Source: Anopheles merus (taxonomy: Eukaryota; Arthropoda; Insecta; Diptera; Culicidae). From it: a stretch of DNA of 64,000 nt. The stretch covers positions 36,635,442 to 36,699,441 of the forward strand of contig NC_054082.1 in the NCBI RefSeq assembly GCF_017562075.2. Reading direction: 5' to 3'. Positions 37,109 to 48,113 of this stretch are shown here, piece after piece. The position numbers and the translations under genes were made by a program. The notes beneath the pieces are model-generated. The model searched no databases and was not told the origin of the DNA. It saw nothing but the letters and a program-made list of their open reading frames with translations. Position 1 is the first letter of the stretch; each line of letters begins with the position of its first letter.

Positions 37109-40100
37109 ATGCGTATTCACACGGTGCAGCAGCGCCGTGCACCGTCCACCATTTCGCTGGATGATTCGCTCGATCCGTCCATGATGGATACGAGCGTTCC
37201 GGCAGTGTTTCCACCGGCCGTCCATCGCTTTCCCTTCAATGGATTAGCAGCGGCTGCCGAGATGGAGTACGAGCAGGAGCGATCGCACCATGGAACGTAC
37301 AGTGGTGCCACCGTCCGTCCGTTGCCGACCGTTTCGGAACGCGTCGGCAGCTATGGCCGACGGTCGAACAATTACGACGACAACGGTATCGAGGTGCAGC
37401 TGGCGAACGGTGATCTAGCGTTGATCGGAAATCGCCTCTGCCGGGAAGACTCGGGCATCAGCATCAACGAGCCGCACCGGGGTCGGTTTGAGCGGCTGAA
37501 GAAAATTTGCTCCTTCGCTACGCTGTCCAGCGGTGGCGGATCTGACTCGGAACGATCGAACGGAATGAGTAGAAGCCAGCACTGGATGCTAATGATAACG
37601 CCCGTCGTCTCCAGGTTAGTATGGTGCTGTTGTGTTGCGTGTCTTCAAAGAAGATTCTATCCAGGGTGACGAACTACCATAGCAATAGACCACAGCAGGC
37701 AAAGACGTTTGCACATCCCGGCATGAAAGAATGCAAAGTGCTGTGTTTTGGGTGTTTTGTAATCTGAACTTACCTTCTTGGGGAATCGCACTGTACAGCT
37801 TTTCTTTAGCTCTCGTAATTGCGGCAGTAGTCGGACCACAGTGGTTACTAACCGAGGAGAAGATCCCGGTCACAACGTACCACAACAATACGCACGGCCA
37901 GAGCACACTGACACCGACCACGAGCATCAACGGCGTGCACAACCAGCAGCAACTGAACATACAGCATCCGCACCTGATACCGGCCACGAAAGACGATCTC
38001 AGCGGTGCGTTTCTGACCAAGTACACCAAATCATCACTGTGGATGCTCTGCAGCAAGTACAGTGGTAAGTTCTTGCTTTTTTTGGCATCGAAATACCGTT
38101 CAACGTAATATTAAAGTGCATCGAGGAATGTGCTACGCCGTAGTGTTTTACCTAAAATTCCCTATCGATGGTTACGGGGCCGGATGACTTAAAGGTACCT
38201 CTCTTTTTATCACGCTCGAAGTTACTTCCGGAAGTGATGAACCGTAATGAACAACGCTGGCTGGTTCGCTAAACAAAGAATGCGTCCTGCCCTCAGCCCA
38301 TCGTAACTATGGTAACGGATACAGCAATGATCATTAGTGGCGAAATTGATTTTTGATTTCATTTAACCTAAAGCGTTGGAAGGATGTCCGAAAAATGGCG
38401 TGCCTGGAAAGAAGTGTTTGTGTAAGTGAATTTGTGGCGAAGAACAGTAGCAGTAACACAGTTTAGCAGTGTACTCTTTAGCCGAGGGCACCAATTACCA
38501 GTAACTTGGTTCGCAATGCGAGTCCTCAAATCAAATTGCGAGAACGTAAGAACGAAGAAAAGCATACAAATCCAACGCTACTACCATGTCCGCGTAAAGG
38601 TTTCGTACTCTGTTTTGCAGATAGTTTTCCAGGGTATTTTTATAATTTTCACCTACCTCGTACACCCGAAACGACATATCTCGTTGAAATAAACCCTCTC
38701 TCAGCTGGTTCCGTAAAATCAGAGGCGTGTGGTTCGAAGACACAGCCCCAGGACCATCAGCCCAAAGGTAGTAAATTCCACCCGGTGGTACACCGTAATC
38801 ACCGGAAATCGGAAATCGTAGAAAAATCGCGACCGACTGCGAGAAAAGGCGGGTCGGCGGGGTTTAACCACTCGAACGATGCAACAACCCGTCCCAAGTC
38901 GCAACCTGCCCTGGTGAGGGGGCAAGTCCCAGTTCAGCACTGGGTGCTTACAAGAGTCTAGGCGCAAGTTGTACCCAGCCGCTTACCGCACCGGATACAG
39001 CGCCACGACACATCGGAAATGACACTTGACGGGAGTTTGCTTCGTCTTCGTTTTTTTGTTGTTGCTCTTTTTTTGCACCTTCTGCTTGTTTTATCCCTTT
39101 TTTTGCTATCCCCATTCGAAGTTGAGGTCTCCGATTTTCCTTTCGTTCCGATTTATTATTTTTTGCCTTTCCTCTTCCCGCAACCGATTGCTTAAGAGTT
39201 CGTATCTCGCACTCAAAACGAAGCTAAACGTGCTAGAAGCAATGCTGCACCTTCCATTTCACTGGTAGTAGTTGTACTGTTTTTCATTCGATTTTTACAT
39301 TTTAATTTCCACAGGTGGTACCGCCCCGGGACAATCGCAGCATCAAATGGGAGGCGATGAATTCCAATGCTCGAGCATTGACTACTTCCCGACCGAGGGA
39401 TACAGCCCGGATCCGAACGATTCGACGAATGCCATTCCGTGTAAGTATGGGGCAGAAACAACGCACAGTCATCGCTTGGATGGGTGGAAAACGGTGCTTT
39501 TGGGTTGATGAGGTACTAATGAACGGTGCCCATACCCGGCAAAAGCTAGGCTTAACGCTCGCCGAATTGGTCCGGGGCGTTGTTGGTTAAATCCAAAGCT
39601 TGGTGTATGTTTTAATGGCCTAAATTTACACCAGTGCAGAAATTGCGATAAAAGAGAACATGAGAAAAGGAACGAAATTTCCACACGAAAGGCAAAAGAA
39701 TGCCTCAATTGATCAAAGCTTATCAAGGATATTCATGTAACATGACAGTTTTTGGAAATTTTCCAAAAAAATTATAATGTTTTGTACTGCGCTTTCTTTT
39801 ATAGGAACGTTTTGGTACAACAGTTCTTCTTCTTCTTCTTTTTGGCTCAACGACCGTTGTTAGTAAAGACCTGCCTGTACCACGTTTATGGGGTTGGCTT
39901 TCAGTGACTTTTGGATTACCCCCCATAGCAGGATAGTCAGTCCTACGTATGGCGGCACGGTCTATTTGGGGCTTGAACCCATGACGGGCATGTTGTTAAG
40001 TCGTACGAGTTGACGACTGTACCACGAGACCAAAAGAACAGTTTATATTTCTAAATTACTTGACATAAAAACACTTTTTTGCAAATCTCTTCCTCCTTTT

Positions 40101-43100
40101 ATAGCAGTCCTAACGCCATCTACGAATAGTAAACATGTAGAAATTAAACTTTAAACATTTGCCAAGGATATTTTTCTTCCTATTTAGCACGTGGCACGTG
40201 ATTTTCCTTTTCTTCTCAGCACCATAGCAAGTCAAACCCTGATATAAGTCACATATTTCGAAATGAAAGATTCAAATTGTGTTAGAAAATGCTTAATAAA
40301 CAGTGGTACGAATTTAAAAATATTTGTGAAAAAATTAAAAAATCAGTGGAGACCCTGCCAAGTCAACATTCTCTAACAATGTCCTTGCTAAACTACTGAA
40401 GAAATTGAATATGTTTATTTATAATACATTTATATCGTCAATATCGTTGAGTGATTAAAGACAATTTAACAAAATATATATTTGAAAACAATAAATTACA
40501 TAAAGAAAAAGAAATGCAGGAAATATATGAAGTACACCAGTTCCAAAGAAAAGCCCTGCATTGAGCCATAGGATAATGTTAACTCTTAGCGACCTAACGA
40601 CGTTCAACCCTAATAAAACTAGTAATCTAGAAAGCTAAAAACTAGAGGTTACTGCGACACTTTCACCCTTTAGTAGCACTTGCTTGAATGCATTGGTGGT
40701 CCCACCTGTAGTAACTCTACTAACACGCGGTCACCCACAAAACGTCGTTCAAAGCTAATGGCCGCCGCTATTCTATGGTCAGCCATACGACTAGGGAACC
40801 GATACCACCACCGAGTTGTGTCCCCATTATGATGTAATATAATTATCAACAGAACCAGAATCCTTTTGATGTGCATCAGCATAGTATTAGTATGAAAAGG
40901 AGCGGGTGAGAGGGGGAGAACTGGAGGTGCTAGTGAGAGTTGGGGCACCGTTCCAGACAACCGCTCGCAAAGTAGGTGTGATGGTTCGGTCCACCGGTCC
41001 ACCGACAGTGCCCTTGTCCTATCCTGACATGGACCGCCTTTATGCCTCCACCGGTCATCGATCAGCTTCCCATTGGCCAGGTGACCAGATGACCGAGATT
41101 TTCCTTTTCATTTGCTGCAACATGTCTTTGCACCCCCAACTCCCCTCTTTTCAAATGAATGCACCCGATTGTTTGTGTGTCAACTGGAACGCCTACTACG
41201 CTGCTGCAATGTATCCCGATGCCGCATTATCAAACCATCATTGCTTTCTACATTGAACAAACCGTGACAAAATCTTGGGCAAGAGCTGTGCATCAATGCA
41301 ATAGGGCACCCCGGTGTGCACTTATTAGCACGAATCGGAACGATTCGAGGGAAGCATCAGCATTCGTTCCTCATAATTTGTACCACCGTTAAGACTCCAT
41401 GTGTGTATGTACGTGAGTTGTACATTAGACGAGATTAAAATTCCCTTCCACGGAAAACGAACGAGTCGTTTGATATGAACGAGCTATTTTGCAGTTTGGT
41501 GGAGCAATGGGGGAAAATAGAGTTTAATTAGGCAACAATTATACATGGGTGGTGCTGTTAGATGATTTAATACACTCTTTACCCTTTTCATTTGCGATGA
41601 GGCATTAAGAAAGACAGATTCATTAGAACTACTTTCAAATTAAAAACGGTCAATGAAACCTTCTTTCTCAGTCTTCTGTTGACGTCCCTAAATACGGTGG
41701 CACTACCCAGCAATTGCCATCGTCACGTATCGGCGGCAACCATTGCCATTGCTTTCGATTCGAGCACAAGCGATCATAGGGTAATGTGCAATCATGGCAA
41801 CTCCGACCCCTCCGTTAGGCCCGAAACGAAGCATTACCTAACGCCTTCCGAAAAAAGGCACTTTGAACATTTCCTCAGGTGGACATAGGTAACACGGATA
41901 ACGGTCGGTGTGTGTGGTATCATGCACCGATAATCCAATTATGTTTGGCAGGCTTGTATGTTTCCGGACTGTGTCTGGTATGTATGTGTGCTTGTATGTG
42001 TGTGTGTGTGCCTGTATGTCCCAAATCACCTTTTCCCCATCTAATGCCATATTTTTGTTCACGCAGCACCCCGAATCGGGTCAGAAATTCGGAAACACTT
42101 TCGCAATGAATTTCCAAGCGAGTTTAGACATCTTCAATATGTCATTTTTTGTTGCAGTAGGGAGGACACGGGTAGTTTGATCGTACACCCCAAAACGGGG
42201 CGCCCCCGTGTGTGTGTTAGTGTGTTGGTGTGACGTGCACGGGTGCACCGGAAGTGGTGGGCAGGTGCGGAAATAATTATCGGTCTCCTTATTTGCAGAT
42301 ACCGTAACGCATTCGTCACCGTTCTTTCTCGCCTCGAACGGGGTCCTCATCGTCAGCTACGGCCTGTTCCTGGTGGCCATGTGCTCGACGAAGCACAAAA
42401 TCTGCTACTTCGTCTCCGGGGTGCTATTTATAATATCCGGTAGGTAATGTTTCACCCGCAGGGTAGCACTTGCTTGCCACGGCCAGGCACACACCTTTCG
42501 ATGGCTTTTCCCAATACTGAGTCCCGATATCTCGTATTTCATCCTTTCCACGCACAGGGTTGCTGATGCTGATTGGCCTGATAATGTACATCTCGATACT
42601 GAAGGCAGAAATAGGTTCCAAGCTGCGGCCAAGGTCGTCCCTGCAGGCGCCCCAGTTTTCGTTCCGCTACGGGCAAAGCTTCCTGCTGTACGTGTTCGGG
42701 TTCATCATTACCGAGCTGTCGGGCATCTTGAACGTGCTGATCTACTCCAATTTGCAGCAAGACGAGTACGACAGTGCACATCACGGCGACCAGTCATCAG
42801 CCTACCCCACCTACCAGAACCTGTCCGGTGGTATACAGTACAATCTGCACTACCGCCGGGAGTGGGCCCATCCAGGCGAAGAGCCTGGAAAAGATCACCA
42901 AAATGGTCCACCTATCGTTGACTACCGATACCCTTACGATGGGCTCGATGAGTGTGAGACATCGCCGCGATATTACTTCGAGCAGGAACAGCAACAGCAG
43001 CAGTCACAACGGCAGCAGCAACGCGAACAACAGGTGGACGACAATGAGGTGGAATGTAATCTGCATAGACGTGCATATGGAAGAATGACGCACGAAGGGT

Positions 43101-44641
43101 TGTCCAAGAGTCTTACGGATCTGCTCTACATGGAGCCGGCCCAGGTAAAACCTGATCGGAGTGTTACCTGGTCACGGGTACGAGCCAACGGCGATGGCGA
43201 ACGTACAGACCAGGGCGTTGATGCTCGCACACCGGATAGCAACATGGAGTACACCCATTACTGGTCGTCAACCGGTAAGCTCACGCGCAGTGTTTCAACC
43301 TACACAGATCTAGTCCCGCTCGGTGAGCAGGAAGGTTCAGTGCGAAATCGACGAACCTGTTCCCGATCACCATCGCGTAGCGACGATGAGATGACGGGGA
43401 AAGTGAGCAACATATGCGGTCTGTCCCGTCACTATCTGTCCCGGGAGCTTTCAAAAGAGAAGCTTTTCAATGAATTCTGCAAAAAGGTGGGACCGCGGCC
43501 AAAACCAAAGAACATCTACTACATCGAAAGTGGCGATGGCCGCAACGGTGACGACAGCTACCGGAGCGTGTACGTGGTGGATCCGTCCTCCTCATCGCTC
43601 CATTCGCCTGGCCCGGCTGCACGCAACCGTTCCTCTTCACAGCGAAGACGCAACTCGACGGCAGACGCAAGACGCCGACTAGCAACACAGGATCAGCTTC
43701 CGCCCAGCAGCACATCTAACTATCGGCAGCGCATACATTCGGACAACTCGTTGGATGATATGATGCATGATACCGACGGCCGGTATGGGCGTCGGCGGGA
43801 TCCGATCGGACGTGCACGTTCGGTCGACTACAGACAAACGCTACCACGCAACTTTCAGCAACGTCATCTAGCCGCAAGCGAACCGGAAGACGAGACGGGC
43901 GGATTCGGTGAGCGGATAGCGCTGGAGCGGAAGCGAATTTCCGCCAGCGGACTTTTGCTGGAACCAGCAAGGTGAGCATATAATGTTGGAACACACTGTC
44001 CACAGGTTTGTGAAGAAACTTACATTTTGCGGGTTTATTTTAGGGCTAACGTTTCACACGAAGATCTGACCTCGGATAGTAGATGGCACAAAGGTGGCGT
44101 AAGACACTCGTTACAACACCCTGCCGCTGTAGAAATCAACCGAACATCAACCACTGCTTATTGTCCCAAATATTTGGATCCTCCTCCTCCACCCACCTAC
44201 ACTTCCGCCCTGTCCGCTGGTGGGCAACATCAGCGGGAGGATTTTTCCTCTGCCTCTCATATGTACCGGAGTTACGGTGATCTAACCACCCAGCAACAGC
44301 ATCATCAGTTGCGCCGTCCAACCATCCTTTCGCCCCAGATATTCGTACCCATCAGTCAACCGGCAACACCGCCACCAATACGTCCTAGTCTACAGCAATC
44401 CCAGCAGCAGCAACAGTCACATCGTCATGTGCACCATCAGCACCATCGGCACAATGGAACGCAACATCAACAGCAGGTAACGATTGCAGGCAGCCGCAAT
44501 CATTCACTGCCATCGCCCGTTTTCGATCTGGACCGTATCGAGCAGGAAAGGCGCAAATCCCATTCCCAACTGTTTCTCAACAGCCCAGCGGACAGTTCTT
44601 CCGTTGGGCAGTATGATTTCGTTAACGGTACGGCCGTTTAG
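37109..44641 (+). CDS. stg1: Stargazin-like (TARP / calcium-channel gamma family) protein with long cytoplasmic tail
   Basis: A four-pass membrane protein of the CACNG/TARP family, which in animals escorts and modulates AMPA-type glutamate receptors or calcium channels. Exons: 37109-37614, 37799-38064, 39315-39440, 42299-42439, 42558-43971, 44044-44641; introns GT-AG; product 1016 residues, much longer than vertebrate TARPs (300-420). After a 155-residue N-terminal extension, TM1 is about residues 158-182 (ITPVVSSFSLALVIAAVVG). The large extracellular loop has the claudin-family signature SLWMLC (248-253), N-glycosylation sequons (NNT, NDS) and a DYFP motif. TM2 lies at about 309-328, TM3 334-361, TM4 387-410. 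The 600-residue tail is Gln- and Ser-rich and ends in TAV, a class I PDZ ligand like the TPV of vertebrate TARPs. An earlier untranslated exon is possible. Confidence 0.88.
38065..39314 (+). other. Intron 2 of stg1
   Basis: A 1250-bp GT-AG intron, phase 1. Apart from a T-rich stretch near 39.05-39.20 kb I see nothing notable in it. Confidence 0.8.
39441..42298 (+). other. Intron 3 of stg1
   Basis: A 2858-bp intron, phase 1, containing the minus-strand SINE at 39826-40036 and otherwise AT-rich sequence. GT-rich microsatellite-like sequence lies at 41960-42030. No internal exon is evident. Confidence 0.75.
39826..40036 (-). mobile_element. tRNA-derived SINE (SINE200-like), in stg1 intron 3
   Basis: About 210 bp, read on the minus strand. 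A perfect pol III A box (TGGTACAGTCG, at 40014-40024) and a perfect B box (GGTTCAAGCCC, at 39969-39979) are followed by a body and an A/GAA-rich tail. It is flanked by the 7-bp direct repeat AACAGTT at 39819-39825 and 40037-40043, consistent with target-primed insertion. The name SINE200 is my recollection of the Anopheles family and was not checked. Confidence 0.88.
42642..44641 (+). other. Cytoplasmic tail region of Stg1
   Basis: Codes for residues from about 375 onward. It has a polyglutamine-rich patch (EQQQQQSQRQQQREQQ, coded near 42980-43035) and a His/Gln-rich patch near 44395-44475 (CAG and CAC repeats). These low-complexity tracts are likely to vary in length between species; the membrane-proximal part is conserved in the family. 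Confidence 0.7.
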
Positions 44642-44756
44642 AGAGGTTGTGTTGATGTTTCACAAAATTCGTTCAGAAAACACACTAACATCATATCTAT
44701 CATTCACATTTAGAAGCTAGAGCTATAGTTTGAAGCTGTTTGTATACTAGTTATGT

Positions 44757-44762
44757 AATAAA
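44757..44762 (+). terminator. Poly(A) signal of stg1
   Basis: AATAAA lies 115 bp past the stg1 stop codon, followed by a GT-rich stretch (GGGTGTT). Position and context fit a standard 3' end. Confidence 0.75.
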
Positions 44763-44879
44763 TGGGTGTTAAAGGTTCTTTTCTTAGTTACTAACATACT
44801 CACCTGTTGGGCGGGACATCCTTACGTTCATACTGTCTTTTCACACATGCGGGATCATTCTTCGGAAGCAAGGATTGAC

Positions 44880-45260
44880 TATCCAGCTGTTGTGCGGTAA
44901 TGAATTCAGTCTCGAAAGCAGCCTCTGTATACTCTCTCAACGATTTCGAGGGCTTCATGCTTACTGAGCGGCCTTCACCATTTGCTGAGATCCAGAAAAC
45001 TTCAAGATCGCAATAAATATGACATATATTGAGCACTGATACGCCCGGAGGTCCTCTATGGACACGAGTCTTGCACCATCCTAGCGGAGGATGCAAACGC
45101 TCTGAGTGTGTTTGATCGATGTCCAGCCTGAAACATGTTCCAGACAATCTTTGGCGGTGTTATTCAAGCATGCTGGATTGGTAGGATTCCATGGCTGGGA
45201 CATATGCCATAAGGTTGTCAAGGCTCAGAGAAGCACAACAAGTTTGTTGGCTACAATAGG
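44880..45260 (+). mobile_element. Decayed non-LTR retrotransposon, C-terminal coding fragment
   Basis: In one frame from 45033 the translation contains LIRPEVLYGHES then ILAEDANALSVFDR, which matches the pattern (LIRPVVLYGxExW, followed by the LxVFER block) found just after the reverse transcriptase of RTE-like and related elements. Another frame further on reads RIPWLGHMP, matching the RxRWLGHVxRM motif that comes next. Stops and frame changes lie between the blocks, for example a TGA at 45030-45032. It is a dead copy. Confidence 0.6.
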
Positions 45261-45432
45261 TTAGTAAAACTTATTGGAGATCGGGAGTCTACAAGGATAG
45301 GAACGAGTCACATCATGACGACGGGCTGTATCGAGAGCAGACCAACAAAGAAAGAGAATGGAAGATATGCCCTTCCGTCCTGCTTTTAAGAGACTCGGTT
45401 TATAGAAGATTTCAACCCAAGATGTGTATGTA

Positions 45433-45471
45433 ATTAACTCGTAGTCTTGACGACCGTACTACGAGACCGGC
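45433..45471 (-). mobile_element. SINE remnant
   Basis: About 39 bp resembling the promoter end of the tRNA-derived SINE family (TAACTCGTAGTCTTGACGAC and the following GTACTACGAGACCGGC). The body is missing. Confidence 0.55.
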
Positions 45472-48113
45472 CATGTGGTATTGTGTTCCACGCATCAGCT
45501 ATAATTGCGTAGCAAAAAGTTTGTTTTTTTTTCAGATTTCCTCGATATTAGATCGCTTTTGGTGGAAGAAGGATAGTTGTTTCTATAGGTGATCATCGCA
45601 GTAAATCATTGTAGTAATAAATTCGTGAAAAATGGCAGGTGGTCTGGTTGGTTACTTGCAAGAACACGCTGTTCGATCTCCCGATGCTTGTTGCAGATAT
45701 TAGCAACCATATTAGCACAGTTGGTCCGTGATAAATTTCGCCGGACTTTGTTCGGATGGACTCATTTACGATCTGCCAGCCCATTAGCTTCATTTTGTAC
45801 AACATACATTTATTTATACGCAAGATACACTTGTAACAGGCAGACCTTGCAACTGAATGTACGATCGGCTTGAGGTCGCTTTCGGTTTTACTTGAGTGCG
45901 TACTTAGTTGGTGTGCCTTTCTACCACAAATATTATATTGCTGCTGTCTGTACTTTATAGAAGCACGGGTTTTGTGTTTTCGTTTTTTTTTTTTTGGTTT
46001 GCCTCTTGCTTACCACCTTGAATACGCATGTACGAACCCTTATCGATGCTCTTTCGAATGTACCAAAAACTTTGACAGTGTAAATTGATTTTCCCTTTAA
46101 ATGTGGTATGACGGTAAATCTTCGGAAAATAACCATTTCCAGCCCCGTATAGTCATGCTATGCGTAAAAGTTTAAGTAAAGCAGTTGGTGGGAAGATTGA
46201 ACAGCAGGTTGGCGGACGCGCTGAAGAGCAAGATGTTTGACTATCTTTCTACAACATCGACCCTGTACCCTGTTGAAAACTGATATGAATTCGGTATCGG
46301 TAATAGGCTAAGCTCAAACGGATAATAATTTAGCGCAGTGTATCTACAAAGTAAACTATTCTTGGTAGCAATTTTCCGAACCATCCGATAACAAGTAACA
46401 ACGAACCCTGTACCCCCATTGCGCGCCTGTTTGTGTGTGTTCCCGTCCCTATTTGCGTGTTTTGCATTTCAGATCATATTTCAAGCAATTAAGCGGCTAA
46501 TTTACAACAGTAAGATTTCTGGCTAGTCTTCTGCTAAACAGAGCATTCTAATATCTCGTATCTTTGGAAGTATATCATCTAATGTGGGATGTATAGGAAG
46601 TGAAGGCAGAAAACAAAACGCAGCTTTTCACCGATCACTGGCAGTTGTTGGTTCTTAATTTAAGACAAAAAAAATGGTAGGAGCCTACGAAACATACACC
46701 CCCTAAACACACATCGACTATGCTTTAGTATCGACTGGCATGGCACTCGGCATGAAACGTCGTCGGCATAACCCGTTTAATAACGATAGGTTAATATATC
46801 GGGAATATCGTGAAACGGGCAGATACGCACACATCGTACCGGTGGTGCGACGGGTACTGATCAATTTGATTTAGCCTAGAGCTTTGATAAGCATTTATTT
46901 TACACACTAACGATGCAGCTGTAACAACGCCCAAATCATTGCGACTTCAAAAGGGAAGGAAAAAAAGCGATACATTCGTCGAGCGCTGCCACCAACAGCC
47001 CGATAGTGTACCTTGCGGATACAAAGCTGACAATGTGCTGTTATCTACTCTTACGTTATTATCGATTATTGGTGTATAGAGGTATGTACACCTCCCGTTC
47101 TTGGAGGCGTGCACGCTATTGCTACGGCTTACAGTTTACCCTTTGCAGCTGGTGCTACGTCACCTTATTACATCACATATCACATTTAAATAATAGAAAA
47201 CGTTACTTGTGATCGTACGGTTCCCATATTTCGAGCCGATATAGCCACAAGTAGTTGTTGTACGGCTGTTCTCCCACTTGCCGATTATTGAGCGATGCGT
47301 TTCGGGAAGATTGGGGAGGGAATTCGTTCTTCACTTTGGTGCAAAGTGAAAACAAACAAATCATACAGTAGATGTGGAGCGCAGCAGTTTGCACGCAGAG
47401 CGACATCTAAATCTAAAATTTCATAAACTCCCCTCCCGTCCCCCGGGTTCGTAGCAGAAGGATATGAAACACAACAAATAAACCAAAGGGTCTTAGCTTA
47501 ACAGTAACAGTAAAAGAATGAGATAACCCGCATCACTTCGAAGGCGTGTAAATCGCCTCAAGTGCTAAATAAATTAGCTATCTACCGGAACAAATGCCAC
47601 CGCGTCGTCCATTCCGGTCAACCAAAGCAAAACGAAAAACTGAATCTAAAATACATCCGATCCGATAAGCAACTGTGTGTTTATCGTTCGATCCTTTGAA
47701 ACGGCAAACGCAGCTGGCATTTCCGTGGCATTTTGTCGGTTGAGCATTACGATTATTACGTCCACTACTAAATTGAAGAGGTTGAGAGGTGCTCATAAGC
47801 GAATACCGATAGCGGTGGACAGAGAGCGGTGCGAGCACGCCTCTTCTCGAGCGGACAGCAGTACCTTGTAGGCAATTCGAAACGAAACAAAACGGAAGGA
47901 CATCTAGGATAGTCAAAAATAAATACCGCAAACAGCTAAAATGGATCAAATAATGATTGGTGGCATGCTTACACAGACTAGACTCTTCTGCCACGCGAAT
48001 GCGAATATTTTCGTTTAGCTACATACTTCGAGACCGTGCTACTCAATGCTCTACGCGATATAAAGTATCAGCCTAATACCGAGGACGAGGGAGGTAGGTA
48101 GACAACGGTGCCT

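Larger units (their letters stand above)
44642..48113. other. Convergent 3' region between stg1 and Sbf
   Basis: Holds the stg1 poly(A) signal, a decayed non-LTR retrotransposon fragment (44880-45260), a small SINE remnant (45433-45471) and otherwise AT-rich sequence. On the minus strand an AATAAA-type signal for Sbf may be the one at 46894-46899, which would give a long 3' untranslated region. Other short frames have no recognisable product. Confidence 0.5.
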
